DNA of 47,580 nt from Phocaeicola plebeius (GCA_022767125.1 JALEPZ010000025.1:1-47580); one strand, 5' to 3'; positions 32,649 to 41,685 are shown, counted from the first letter of the stretch. The notes: generated from the sequence alone by a model not told the origin. Program-made: numbers and translations.

Positions 32649-32792
32649 CTGTCCGAGAACCTTGGGTCACCTATCCAATTGTCATGCTGAACGGAGAGAG
32701 GCATCTGTATACATCCACTTTGCGCTAACCGATTTCTCACTTCGTTCGAAATGACCGGGAAAAAGGAAAGTGAAATGAAGATTCTCGGATAG
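32649..32792 (+). repeat. MITE-like intergenic repeat, copy B (complete)
   Basis: A 144-bp element with terminal inverted repeats: CTGTCCGAGAACCTT (32649-32663) and AAGATTCTCGGATAG (32778-32792), 13 of 15 positions matching. It holds the shared internal GTCATGCTGAACGG and CTTCGTTCGAAATGAC. No ORF is inside. It is the most complete copy in the window. Confidence 0.75.
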
Positions 32793-32826
32793 TCTGAATA
32801 ATTAATCATCTAACTTTTAAGGGCGT

Positions 32827-33423
32827 ATGATGACCAACATAGAAATGGCCCGTCACATGACGATTGCCAATAATGTGATTCTTAGTCGAGACGGTATTCA
32901 TGCACTGGCCAGCCTGCTGGTTTGCAAGAAATGCAAGAAAGGAGAGCGTATCTTGCAGGAAGGGGAGGTGTGTACGTGTATGCGGTATGTGGAAAAAGGT
33001 ATGCTCCGTCAGTTCTATTACAAGTACGACAAAGAGTTGACGGAACACTTGGCCTACGAGGGAGGAGTGGTCATTTGCTTGGAGAGCTATCTGAAGAATG
33101 AACCGACACGCCTGATGATTGAAGCCTTAGAGCCGACCACCTATTGGGAAATCAGCAAGGAAGGCATCGAGGAACTGTCATCGGTACGGGCCGATGTGGG
33201 GGTGTGGTATCGCAAAATTTTCGAATCATCGCTCATCGAATCGCAGGTCAAGGCGGATACGTTGCGTTTTGAACCGGCACACGAACGATACAACCGATTG
33301 CTGAAGCTGCATCCTGAAATCCTGAAACGGGTACCGCTGGTGTACATCGCTTCTCTGTTGCAGATGACCCCCGAAACGTTGAGCCGTGTACGCTCCGCCA
33401 GTCTGAATGAACAACGGGGCTGA
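32827..33423 (+). CDS. Crp/Fnr-family transcriptional regulator
   Basis: A 198-residue regulator. Residues ~25-120 form a cyclic-nucleotide-binding-type beta-roll (KKGERILQEGEVCTCMRYVEKGMLRQFYYK), and residues ~150-195 hold the C-terminal helix-turn-helix ending LVYIASLLQMTPETLSRVRS. The HTH is short, as in many Bacteroidetes Crp-like proteins. It has no Cys cluster of FNR type. The ligand and targets are unknown. The ATG at 32827 is used; a second Met follows directly. Confidence 0.85.
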   Translation: MMTNIEMARHMTIANNVILSRDGIHALASLLVCKKCKKGERILQEGEVCTCMRYVEKGMLRQFYYKYDKELTEHLAYEGGVVICLESYLKNEPTRLMIEALEPTTYWEISKEGIEELSSVRADVGVWYRKIFESSLIESQVKADTLRFEPAHERYNRLLKLHPEILKRVPLVYIASLLQMTPETLSRVRSASLNEQRG

Positions 33424-33483
33424 ATTGTTTTTCCGCTTCCCTTTTCCCTGTCTTTTCGAACGAAAAGAGGAATCTCTTCTTTC

Positions 33484-33649
33484 TCCCTGTCTTTTCGAAT
33501 GAAGTGAGGAAACAACGTTCGACGAAGTCAATCTGTTAGCATAAAGTGGATGTTATTCTGATGCTTCACGCCGTTCAGCATGACAGTTTGATAGGAAGTT
33601 GGCTAAGACAGTAGGATAGTTGGTTTGGGGACCCAAGGTTTTCAGAGAG
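33484..33649 (-). repeat. MITE-like intergenic repeat, copy C (inverted, divergent)
   Basis: On the minus strand this reads CTGAAAACCTTGGG, then GTCATGCTGAACGGCGTGAA, TGCTAACAGAT and a duplicated CTTTTCGAA segment reaching back to about 33,450. It has an insertion in its left part and lacks a clear right terminal repeat. The related end sequences identify it as a decayed copy. Confidence 0.6.
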
Positions 33650-33664
33650 GATCCCCTTTTTTTT
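33627..33664 (+). terminator. Terminator downstream of the Crp-like gene
   Basis: GGGGACCC (33627-33634) pairs with GGATCCCC (33649-33656), then eight T. It overlaps the left end of MITE-like copy C, so part of the stem may derive from that element. Confidence 0.6.
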
Positions 33665-33674
33665 GACAGGTGGA

Positions 33675-34937
33675 TTAGAACAAGACGAAGCCTGCCTCCA
33701 ACGTGGGTTGGTGATCGAACGTACGGTTCCGGTTGTAGTAGCGTGTCCAGCTGTAGCCGCCCGCTGCAAAGATGCCGAATTTCCGGTTCGGATAATACGT
33801 CAGGTTGATGCGTGGCTGGAACGCATATAGGCGTTCCGGACAGTCGGCATCCTGTTTGTTGTTCAGGGCCTCGATGTGGTAGAATCCGGCATCTGCTGCC
33901 AACTCTACCCGACGGAATGGCTTACAGAACAGCCCCATCCGGTAGAAGGCCGACAAGGAGAATTCCCGGTCAACCCCCAATGGATAGAATCCTCCGCCTA
34001 TCTCCGTATAGCTGAACCGGTTCTTGAAGCGGGCCGACAGGCTGGCAATGTTCAGGTTGCCCGCGCCGGCCACCATCTGGATATGCGTGTGCGGATTGAG
34101 GTTGAACAGGCCCAGCTGGTGGGTCGAAATGCTGTCATTGCTCATGTTCAGCAATCCCACCTGCCATCCGCGGTGGGTACATGCCGCGAAGTTAATCAAC
34201 CCCAGCTGCAATCCCTTGTTGGTTTCCGTATAGTTGGCGGCACTCAGCTGCAGTCCGCTGTTGCCGACAGCGAGGTTGCTGAGCGCAGCTAGTTGCACGC
34301 CTCGGCTGGTCTTTCCCACGATATTCATCAGTAGGGCCGTCTGGGCCCCTCTCAAGGTGTCAGCCGTCAGGTTGAGTGCGCCGGCCAGGGCAAAACCCCT
34401 CTGCTCTTTCCGCGTCACATTGGCCAGTCCCGCTACCTGCAGACCGCTCATTTTCCCGTTGCTGACATTCAGCAGACCACTCACCCCCATGCCGCTCATG
34501 TTGCCGCCACTGATGTTGCCCAGCGCAGAGATGGCCAGGCCTCTCGTCGTATGGCCCGAAACGTTCACCAGTCCTCCCAAGGTCAGTCCGTACGAGTTGC
34601 GTCCGGAGATATTGGCCAGTCCGGCCACATGCACCCCGCCGGCATCAATGCCCGTGATGTTGACCAGTCCAGACAGCTGCAGGCCTTTCGAGTCATAGTG
34701 GTTCAGGCTGGAGACCACATTCAGGCTGAATCCGTTCAGGTCGGGGTAACTGCTGAGCAGTCCGACGTTGAAGAACGTGCAGGGCGGCTGTTTCTTGGCA
34801 TCCGCGATATTCAGCGATATATTAGCTCCTTTCTTCAGTCCCGTTTGTTTACGCGTGGACTGGGCATAAGTGGAAGTCCCTGCCAGCCATCCACCCGTCA
34901 GGAGCAGCAGGAATAGCGGGAGTAGTTTCATTTTCAT
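33675..34937 (-). CDS. Outer-membrane LA_2272-type surface-repeat protein
   Basis: A 420-residue exported protein. A signal peptide covers residues 1-25. Residues ~90-310 are about ten to eleven imperfect 22-residue repeats of the form GLxLxGLxNxxG. The last ~110 residues are beta-strand-rich with aromatic ends and finish in an aromatic-terminated strand (LEAGFVLF). This matches the LA_2272 surface-repeat family, probably an outer-membrane protein with a repeat domain and a barrel-like end. The open frame continues upstream into the next gene, but the Met at 34937 begins the signal peptide and is the start. It follows the acyl-CoA ligase gene by 53 bases. Confidence 0.8.
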   Translation of the reverse strand: MKMKLLPLFLLLLTGGWLAGTSTYAQSTRKQTGLKKGANISLNIADAKKQPPCTFFNVGLLSSYPDLNGFSLNVVSSLNHYDSKGLQLSGLVNITGIDAGGVHVAGLANISGRNSYGLTLGGLVNVSGHTTRGLAISALGNISGGNMSGMGVSGLLNVSNGKMSGLQVAGLANVTRKEQRGFALAGALNLTADTLRGAQTALLMNIVGKTSRGVQLAALSNLAVGNSGLQLSAANYTETNKGLQLGLINFAACTHRGWQVGLLNMSNDSISTHQLGLFNLNPHTHIQMVAGAGNLNIASLSARFKNRFSYTEIGGGFYPLGVDREFSLSAFYRMGLFCKPFRRVELAADAGFYHIEALNNKQDADCPERLYAFQPRINLTYYPNRKFGIFAAGGYSWTRYYNRNRTFDHQPTLEAGFVLF

Positions 34938-34990
34938 GTCAGTAACCGTTAGATGTTGAACATTCTGTAGTCTCTTTCGTGCACCTTGCG

Positions 34991-36646
34991 TCAGGCCTCC
35001 TGGTAGAGGAAGCGTTTGATGCTTTTCTTCGGTGTCTTCTCGAATTCTTCCGGGTAGATTTTCATGCGCGACAACTGCGAATAGGCAGGAAGCTCGGCAT
35101 TCAGGGCCACCCGGTTGTCTTCCATCATCTTTTCCAGGTCGTTGTTGCTCAGTCCCTGCTTGTAGGCTTCGTCGAAGTCGGGGTAAACCAGTCCGGCCAG
35201 CTTGTGGTCTTTGAGCTGGATGACGATGCTCTCGGCGACGAACGGCATGTTGTTCAGCTTGTCTTCGATTTCTTCGGGGTAGATGTTCTGACCCGACGGG
35301 CCCAGCAGCATGTTCTTGCTCCGTCCCTTGATGGTCACATTGCCCGCTTCGTCCATGATGCCCAGGTCGCCGGTGTGTAGCCATCCGTCCTTGTCAATGG
35401 CCTGTGCCGTGGCTTCCGGGTTCTTGTAGTAGCCCAGCATCACGTTCTCGCCCCGGGTCAGGATTTCGCCGACGATGTGCTGCGGATCGGGACTGTCGAT
35501 GATGACTTCCATACGGGGAGCTGCCTTTCCGCACGACCCTGGCTTGAACTTGTGCCAGTCTTCGTAGCAGATAATCGGGCCGCATTCTGTCATGCCGTAG
35601 CCCACCGTGTAGGGGAAGTCGATGCTGCGGAGCAGGCTTTCCACTTCCTGGTTGAAGGCAGCGCCGCCGATGATGATTTCGTAGAAATTGCCGCCGAAGG
35701 CCTGGATCATGTGTTCACGGACCGTTGCCTTGATCTTGTCGCTCACGATAGGCATTTTCAGCAGGATCTTCATCTTCAGGGTTTCCAGCATGGGCAGTAC
35801 GTTCTTCTTGATGATTTTTTCGATGATGAGCGGAACTGCGATGACGATATTGGGCTTGATTTCGGCAAATGCCTGGAAGATGATTTTCGGACTGGGTACG
35901 CGGGTCAGGAAGTAGACATGGCATCCGCCGGCCATTTCATACAAGAACTCGAAGGCCAGACCATACATATGGGCCATGGGAAGCATCGACACCACCTTGC
36001 TGCCCGGATGCAAAGCCAGTACCTCGAAGGCGAACTGGGTATTCGACCACAGCGTACGATAGGCCAGCATCACTCCCTTCGAGAAGCTGGTAGTGCCCGA
36101 TGTGTAGTTGATGACAGCCAGCTCTTCCGGTGTTTCCCGGCGGTAGCAGACATGCTCCTTGCGGAAGTTCTTCGGATATTTGCGCCCGAACAGTTCGTTC
36201 AGGTGTTCGCGGGCATATTCCAGCTGCTTGCTGCGGCAGACCAGCAGGGTGAAGTCGTTCATCAGGAGAATACCTTCCAGGTTCGGCATCTCTGCCTCGT
36301 TCAGCCCTTCCCATACTACATCGCCCACGAACATCAGTCGCGCACCTGAGTGGTTGGTGATGTTGTGCACATTGTCCGGCTTGAACTCGTGCAGGATAGG
36401 GACGGCCACGGCCCCATAGGTCAGGATAGCCAGAAAGGCCACTCCCCAGTGAGCACAGTTACGGCCGCAGATGGCTACTTTGTCTCCCGGCTGGATGCCG
36501 CTTTCTTCCAGCAAGATGTGTAATTTCTCAATCTTGCGTGCCAGATCTTTATACTGTAGGGTAGCTCCTTTATAGTCGGTCAGGGCATCCAAATCCCAGT
36601 TCTTCTTGATGCTCTCTTCTATGAATGCTAAAAAACTCTTTTCCAT
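34991..36646 (-). CDS. Long-chain acyl-CoA synthetase-like AMP-binding protein
   Basis: A 551-residue ANL-family adenylate-forming enzyme, probably a fatty acid:CoA ligase in lipid metabolism. The P-loop-like motif INYTSGTTSFSKGV lies near residues 180-193. GYGMTECGP lies near 345, GWLHTGDLG near 415, and the catalytic Lys in KTPKKSIKRF ends the C-terminal lid. Full-length. A TATATTTG box at 36692-36685 on this strand fits a promoter. It is the first gene of a likely pair with the surface-repeat protein. Confidence 0.92.
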   Translation of the reverse strand: MEKSFLAFIEESIKKNWDLDALTDYKGATLQYKDLARKIEKLHILLEESGIQPGDKVAICGRNCAHWGVAFLAILTYGAVAVPILHEFKPDNVHNITNHSGARLMFVGDVVWEGLNEAEMPNLEGILLMNDFTLLVCRSKQLEYAREHLNELFGRKYPKNFRKEHVCYRRETPEELAVINYTSGTTSFSKGVMLAYRTLWSNTQFAFEVLALHPGSKVVSMLPMAHMYGLAFEFLYEMAGGCHVYFLTRVPSPKIIFQAFAEIKPNIVIAVPLIIEKIIKKNVLPMLETLKMKILLKMPIVSDKIKATVREHMIQAFGGNFYEIIIGGAAFNQEVESLLRSIDFPYTVGYGMTECGPIICYEDWHKFKPGSCGKAAPRMEVIIDSPDPQHIVGEILTRGENVMLGYYKNPEATAQAIDKDGWLHTGDLGIMDEAGNVTIKGRSKNMLLGPSGQNIYPEEIEDKLNNMPFVAESIVIQLKDHKLAGLVYPDFDEAYKQGLSNNDLEKMMEDNRVALNAELPAYSQLSRMKIYPEEFEKTPKKSIKRFLYQEA

Positions 36647-36684
36647 ACTTTATTTCTTGGTTGCACAAAAAAAGATACTTTGTG

Positions 36685-36692
36685 CAAATATA
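36685..36692 (-). promoter_or_regulatory. -7 promoter box for the acyl-CoA ligase gene
   Basis: TATATTTG on the minus strand, full match to TAnnTTTG. It lies about 39 bases before the ATG at 36646. No good -33 box was found. Confidence 0.55.
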
Positions 36693-36742
36693 CCGTTTTT
36701 TTCTGTACCGCCACAGGATTGTATGGAAAATGTTGTAAAAAT

Positions 36743-36778
36743 GATCTCGGGAGACAGCCTCCGCTGTCTCCCGAGATC
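36743..36778 (-). terminator. Terminator after the DHOD-like gene
   Basis: A perfect 16-bp stem (36743-36758 with 36763-36778, 4-base loop) is followed on the minus strand by ATTTTTAC. It ends the DUF4494-YggS-DHOD operon. Confidence 0.85.
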
Positions 36779-36790
36779 GCTTGAGGAGGG

Positions 36791-37771
36791 TTATTCGCCG
36801 GTATAGCTGCCAAAGTAACGCATAAATTGCGTGCGTTCGAACGGATTGATGTCGCCGGCTGCCTTGGCGTTCATCTTGCCCTTGAACTGGGCGATGTTTT
36901 CATAGCCGTTTTCATCCATCCAGGCCGACAGCGTCTGATTCATGCTGCCAATGGCGGGGTTGCCATTCTGGTAGATAGCGCTGCAAACTTCCACGGCAGC
37001 GGCACCTGCAAGCAGCGACTTCACGACTCCCTGTCCGTCGTGCACACCTCCCGACACGGCATAGTCCATCTTTTCCACTTCGGCCGAAGCAATGGCCGTC
37101 CAGCGCAGGCGGTCGGCCAGTTCGGTAGGAGAGCTCAGGACGTTCGTGTTGGTGAATGTCAGGTGCTCGATGTTGATGTCCGGCTGGTAGAAGCGGTTGA
37201 ACAACACCACAGCGGCAGCTCCGTTGGCATACAGTTGGTTGATCAGTGCGATGGGGTTGGTGAAATTAGTGCCCAGTTTCATGATGATAGGAATGCGGAT
37301 GCGCTTCTTCAGGTGGCTGAGGATGTCGATGTGACGCTGTTCGAAGCTGCCCGGAACGTAGTCCTTGCTGGTCTGCAACGAAAGGATGTTCACTTCCAGG
37401 GCATCCGCTCCAGCCTGTTCCATGAGAACGGCGAAGTCCTCCCATTCGCTGTCGGTGTAGCAGTTGATGCTGGCGATAACAGGAAGGTGGCAGGTCTTCT
37501 TGGTCTCTTCGATGAGGCGGATGTGTTCGTTCAGGGCATGCGAACGGACGTAAGCCCCCAGGTAGTCGTCGGCTTCGGGCGAGCCATAGCCTTGCATGGA
37601 ACCGGCTTGCAGGTTGATTTGTTCTTCAAATACGGATTTCAGGACAACGGCTCCCGCTCCTGCTGCTTCCAGTTGTTGGATTTTCTCGGCGCTGTTCGTC
37701 AGTCCCGAACTGCTGATGATGATCGGGTTGTTCAGTGTCAACCCTGCAAATGTTGTTGTTAACTGTGCCAT
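36791..37771 (-). CDS. Dihydroorotate dehydrogenase-like flavoprotein
   Basis: A 326-residue TIM-barrel protein related to class 1 dihydroorotate dehydrogenase. It has NPIIISSSGLTNSAEKI at the start, a central lysine in IIMKLGTNFTN, and SGGVHDGQGVVKSLLAGAAAVEVCSA towards the end, a phosphate-binding pattern for FMN. It is not clearly a pyrimidine enzyme: annotations in this group read dihydroorotate dehydrogenase-like, and no other pyr gene is nearby. It is the last gene of an operon with YggS-like and DUF4494 genes (14-base gap). Confidence 0.8.
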   Translation of the reverse strand: MAQLTTTFAGLTLNNPIIISSSGLTNSAEKIQQLEAAGAGAVVLKSVFEEQINLQAGSMQGYGSPEADDYLGAYVRSHALNEHIRLIEETKKTCHLPVIASINCYTDSEWEDFAVLMEQAGADALEVNILSLQTSKDYVPGSFEQRHIDILSHLKKRIRIPIIMKLGTNFTNPIALINQLYANGAAAVVLFNRFYQPDINIEHLTFTNTNVLSSPTELADRLRWTAIASAEVEKMDYAVSGGVHDGQGVVKSLLAGAAAVEVCSAIYQNGNPAIGSMNQTLSAWMDENGYENIAQFKGKMNAKAAGDINPFERTQFMRYFGSYTGE

Positions 37772-37785
37772 ATAGCCTTATTTTT

Positions 37786-38454
37786 TTAGTAAATTCGTTC
37801 TCCAAATATTTTGCTTCCCACCCGCACCAGCGTGCTTCCTTCTGCCACCGCCAGCCGGTAGTCGTGCGACATGCCCATGGAAACTTCGCGGAAATCCGCG
37901 TTGCCGGCAAAGAAGCTCTCTTTCAGTTCGTCGGCGAAGGCCCTCAGCGAGGCAAACTCCTGGCGGATCTGTGCTTCGTCGTCTGTGTTCGTGGCCATGC
38001 CCATCACGCCGGCTATGCGCACATGCTGCAGGGATTGCCAGGGCTCGCAGCGGAGCATCTCGCGGCACGCTTCGAATGTGAAGCCGTATTTGTTGGCTTC
38101 CTGGGCAATATGTATCTCCAGCAGGCACGGGATGATACGCCCCGCTTTGGCAGCCTGACGGTCAATCTCCGCCAGTAGCTTGTAGGTGTCCACCGCATGG
38201 ATCATGGCGATATACGGAGCAATGTATTTCACCTTGTTGGTCTGCAGATGTCCGATGAAATGCCATTCGATGTCGGCCGGCAGTTGGGCCTGCTTGGCCG
38301 ACAACTCCTGTTCGCGGCTCTCTCCGAAGATGCGTTGTCCGGCCTCATAAGCCGTCTGAATCGCTTCGGCGGGATGAAATTTCGAAACGGCCACCAGACG
38401 GACACCGTCGGGCAGGTCGGAAAGCACTTCTTTCAGTTGTTTCTGAATGTCCAT
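37786..38454 (-). CDS. YggS/PLPBP-family PLP homeostasis protein
   Basis: A 222-residue monomeric PLP-binding TIM-barrel protein, thought to carry or buffer pyridoxal phosphate. The PLP lysine lies in AVSKFHP (Lys25), and IGHLQTNK and the end SMGMSHDYRLAVAEGSTLVRVG match the family. It has no other catalytic domain, which suits a homeostasis role rather than a racemase. It starts 18 bases after the DUF4494 gene. Confidence 0.93.
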   Translation of the reverse strand: MDIQKQLKEVLSDLPDGVRLVAVSKFHPAEAIQTAYEAGQRIFGESREQELSAKQAQLPADIEWHFIGHLQTNKVKYIAPYIAMIHAVDTYKLLAEIDRQAAKAGRIIPCLLEIHIAQEANKYGFTFEACREMLRCEPWQSLQHVRIAGVMGMATNTDDEAQIRQEFASLRAFADELKESFFAGNADFREVSMGMSHDYRLAVAEGSTLVRVGSKIFGERIY

Positions 38455-38472
38455 CTTCTGTCTCCTTCTTGC

Positions 38473-38955
38473 TTAATGGGTCGTTCCGGCATCGGGAAAT
38501 TCCGGCTTCACGTCCGGTTCAGCCGAGTAGGGATACACATCCATGATGGCGGTTTCGGCCACCGAGGCAATCACATAGTCGGCCATGCTTCCCTTCATGC
38601 CCTCGTCCAGTTTTTTCACGGCATCCCGCAAATCGGCGGCTTGCACCAGCATGTTGGTGGCCGTCTTCTTCTCCACACCGCTTTTTTCGTCGAGGGTGAT
38701 GAAGTAGAGCTTGCACCTGAACCAGCGGTCGGCCGCTTCTTCTTCCGAACTGAACAGTTCGCTGTAATTGGCCCGCTTGATGTCGGACACTGTAAATTCG
38801 CCGCTGATGAACGGCGTGATTTCTTCAATGATTCTCGATTCGGCTTCCGTGAAGCTGAGAGCGTCCACGAGATAAGGCTCTGTTACCTTCTTGTTCATGC
38901 CGTTCTCCATCACTTTTTCGTACCGTATCTTGCATTCGAACCATGTATGCATCAT
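38473..38955 (-). CDS. DUF4494 domain protein
   Basis: A 160-residue cytoplasmic protein of the Bacteroidetes DUF4494 family, recognised from the start MHTWFECKIRYEK and the middle segment ITPFISGEFTVSDIKRANYSE. Function is unknown. It is the first gene of an operon with YggS-like and DHOD-like genes, and a TATCTTTG box at 39009-39002 on this strand is a likely -7 element, divergent from the aminotransferase promoter. Confidence 0.85.
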   Translation of the reverse strand: MMHTWFECKIRYEKVMENGMNKKVTEPYLVDALSFTEAESRIIEEITPFISGEFTVSDIKRANYSELFSSEEEAADRWFRCKLYFITLDEKSGVEKKTATNMLVQAADLRDAVKKLDEGMKGSMADYVIASVAETAIMDVYPYSAEPDVKPEFPDAGTTH

Positions 38956-39106
38956 AATCGTTTTTCCTTTTTATATAAGTATGTTCAATTTCTAGTCAGT
39001 GCAAAGATACATTTTTCCATGGAAAAAGAACTGCCTTTCGCCGTTTTTTTTCAGATAGTCCCATTTCTGCTGCCGTTTCTCTCTCCAGGAGTTGTTTTTT
39101 CATAGT

Positions 39107-39140
39107 TTTGCTTCATTCTCGGTTTTTTATTGTATCTTTG
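39107..39140 (+). promoter_or_regulatory. Promoter of the aminotransferase gene
   Basis: TTTG at 39107-39110 and TATCTTTG at 39133-39140 are separated by 22 bases, matching both elements of the Bacteroides consensus. The -7 box lies about 39 bases before the ATG. Confidence 0.75.
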
Positions 39141-39178
39141 TGGCAAAATTATGAACAGTTATTAAAAGTTACGAAGTT

Positions 39179-40381
39179 ATGCCAACAATATCCATTCGAG
39201 GAAACGAGATGCCCGAGTCGCCTATCCGCAAGCTGGCGCCTTTGGCCGAAGCCGCTAAGGGGCGTGGAGTGCACGTGTACCACCTGAATATCGGTCAGCC
39301 CGACCTGCCGACACCGCGAGCGGCCCTCGAAGCGATTCGCCATATCGACCGTACGGTGCTGGAGTACAGCCCCAGTCAGGGCTACCGCAGCTACCGGGAA
39401 AAACTGGTCGGCTATTATGAGAAATACGATATTCATCTCAATGCCGATGACATCATCATCACCACAGGAGGTTCCGAAGCCGTTTTGTTCGCTTTCATGA
39501 GCTGCCTCAATCCGGGCGATGAAATCATCGTGCCCGAACCGGCCTATGCCAACTACATGGCCTTCGCCATTTCGGCAGGGGCCATTATCCGTACGGTTAC
39601 GACGACGATCGATGAGGGCTTCTCGCTGCCGAAAGTTGAGAAATTCGAGGAGTTGATCAACGAACGCACGAAAGGTATCCTGATTTGCAATCCGAACAAT
39701 CCCACGGGGTATCTTTATACCCGTCGCGAGATGAACCAGATCCGTGACCTGGTGAAGAAGTACGACCTGTTCCTCTTCTCTGATGAAGTTTATCGCGAGT
39801 TCATCTATACCGGTTCGCCCTACATCTCCGCCTGCCATCTGCAGGGCATTGAGCAGAATGTGGTGCTGATTGACTCGGTGTCGAAGCGGTATTCCGAATG
39901 TGGCATTCGTATCGGTGCGCTGATCACGAAGAATCCTGAGGTGCGCAAAGCCGTGATGAAGTTCTGTCAGGCCCGTCTGAGTCCTCCGCTGATTGGCCAG
40001 ATTGCGGCTGAGGCCTCACTGGACGAACCCGAAGAATACTCGCGCGAGACCTATGATGAGTATGTGGAACGCCGTAAATGCTTGATTGACGGACTGAACC
40101 GCATCCCGGGAGTCTATTCGCCCATCCCGATGGGAGCCTTCTATACGGTGGCATAACTGCCGGTCGACGACTGCGAGAAGTTCTGTGCCTGGTGTCTGAG
40201 CGACTTCGAATACGAAGGCGAGACCGTCATGATGGCCCCTGCCAGCGGCTTCTACACGACTCCGGGAGGGGGCAAGAACGAGGTGCGCCTGGCATACGTA
40301 CTCAAGAAAGAAGACCTGGTACGGGCGCTTTTCGTGCTCCGCAAGGCATTGGAAGCCTATCCGGGTCGCGTTGATGACTGA
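39179..40381 (+). pseudogene. Class I aspartate-type aminotransferase gene with in-frame TAA
   Basis: A fold type I PLP aminotransferase close to the aspartate aminotransferases. The start PTISIRGNEMPESPIRKL is typical of a Bacteroidales form. The NNPTG motif is at about 177-181, and the PLP lysine lies in SVSKRYSECGIR. The reading frame stops at codon 326 (TAA 40154-40156) in the context TVA-stop-LPVDDCEKF, where relatives have TVAKLPVDD; one change (AAA to TAA) explains it. The frame then continues for 74 codons to a TGA, including the substrate Arg in NEVRLAYV. The truncated product would lack it. Readthrough, mutation or sequencing error are all possible. Confidence 0.85.
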
Positions 40382-40385
40382 GTGT

Positions 40386-41630
40386 ATGAACTGGAAGCTG
40401 TTTGTGGCCCGCCGCATCTATCGCAGCAAGGAAGGGGGCAGGGAGGTTTCCCAGCCGGCCATCCGCATTGCTGAGGCAGGCATTGCCGTGGGGCTGGCCG
40501 TGATGATTGTGTCGGTCGCAGTGGCGTTGGGCTTCAAGCACCAGGTGCGCGACAAGGTGGTGGGGCTGGGCGCCGATATTTGGGTGACCAGTCTCGAGCA
40601 GGCACAGTCGTATCAGGTCACTCCCATTGTCACTTCCGACAGCCTGCTGCGTCAGCTGGAGCAGCAGGAGGGAGTGACGCACGTGCAGCGTTATTCCACC
40701 AAGCCGGGGATGATCATGACAGCCGACCACTTTCTCGGGATGGTCCTCAAGGGGGTAGGGCAGGAATACGATTTGTCTTACCTTCGTCGGTATTTGGTGG
40801 AAGGCCGTCTGCCGGAATGGACCGACTCGGTAGCCAGTCGGGAGGTGCTGGTGTCGAAAATCATAGCCGACCGCCTGCGCCTGCATACAGGGGATGACCT
40901 TTATGCCTATTTTCTCGAAGGCAGTGTTCGCGCCCGCAAGCTGATGGTTGCCGGTATTTATGAAACCCATTTTTCCGCTTTCGACGAATTGTTCCTGCTG
41001 ACGGACTTGTATACGGTGAACCGTCTGAATGGTTGGAGTGCCGACCAGTCGGCAGGACTGGAAATCAGTACCCTCCGCTCTGCCCAGACGGAAGGGGTGG
41101 CCGACGATCTGCGTGCTGGATGGCAGGACCGTCCGGACAGGAACGGTACCGCCTATTACGTGCGGACCGTTGAGGAAGTCTACCCCCAGCTATTTGCCTG
41201 GTTGGACTTGCTCGACCTCAATGTCTGGGTCATCTTGCTGCTCATGACCGGTGTGGCAGGGTTCACCATGATTTCCGGTCTGCTGATTCTGATACTGGAG
41301 CGGACACAGATGATTGGAGTTCTGAAGGCCATGGGAGCGGACAATACGGCTATCCGTCAGATTTTTCTTGCCTTTTCCGTCTTTCTGATTGGTCGTGGAA
41401 TGGTGTGGGGCAATGTAGTGGGAGTCGGCTGTTGTATCCTTCAATATTTCTTCCGGGTGGTCCGGCTGGATCCGTCGACTTACTATGTCGACGCTGTTCC
41501 CGTAGAGTGCAGCCTGCTGTTGTGGCTGTCGGTCAATGCAGCTACGTTGCTTGTGTCGGTCCTGATGTTGCTGGGGCCTTCTTCGTTGGTAGGACACATC
41601 CATCCGGCCCGTTCCATGAAATACGAATAG
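40386..41630 (+). CDS. FtsX-like ABC transporter permease (LolC/E type)
   Basis: The protein is about 414 residues. An N-terminal helix (IAEAGIAVGLAVMIVSVAVALGF split here for length) is followed by a large periplasmic region (about 60-260), then three C-terminal helices with the FtsX-type pattern (VWVILLLMTGVAGFTMISGL, then GVLKAMGADNTAIRQIF). The start at MNWKLFVARRIYR, 5 bases after the aminotransferase stop, is preferred. LolC/E-like permeases take part in lipoprotein release, but no ATP-binding partner is adjacent, so the exact role is uncertain. Confidence 0.85.
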   Translation: MNWKLFVARRIYRSKEGGREVSQPAIRIAEAGIAVGLAVMIVSVAVALGFKHQVRDKVVGLGADIWVTSLEQAQSYQVTPIVTSDSLLRQLEQQEGVTHVQRYSTKPGMIMTADHFLGMVLKGVGQEYDLSYLRRYLVEGRLPEWTDSVASREVLVSKIIADRLRLHTGDDLYAYFLEGSVRARKLMVAGIYETHFSAFDELFLLTDLYTVNRLNGWSADQSAGLEISTLRSAQTEGVADDLRAGWQDRPDRNGTAYYVRTVEEVYPQLFAWLDLLDLNVWVILLLMTGVAGFTMISGLLILILERTQMIGVLKAMGADNTAIRQIFLAFSVFLIGRGMVWGNVVGVGCCILQYFFRVVRLDPSTYYVDAVPVECSLLLWLSVNAATLLVSVLMLLGPSSLVGHIHPARSMKYE

Positions 41631-41635
41631 GGGGA

Positions 41636-41668
41636 CTGTCCGAAAACCTTGGGCCACCTATCCAATGG
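41636..41668 (+). repeat. MITE-like element, left-end fragment D
   Basis: CTGTCCGAAAACCTT then GGGCCACCTATCCAATGG match the left end of copy B (32649 onward). The homology stops at about 41668, so this is a relic of the repeat family. Confidence 0.6.
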
Positions 41669-41685
41669 TATGGGACTTGGTATTA

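Noticed and set aside
33675..35384. Reading the surface-repeat frame as a 569-residue protein starting upstream
   Set aside because: The first ~149 residues overlap the acyl-CoA ligase gene in another frame and show no domain; the signal peptide starts at 34937.
23985..40156. Genetic-code reassignment of stop codons as an explanation for panD and the aminotransferase
   Set aside because: The two genes have different stops (TAG and TAA) replacing different residues (Glu/Gln and Lys), and all other genes end in normal stops.
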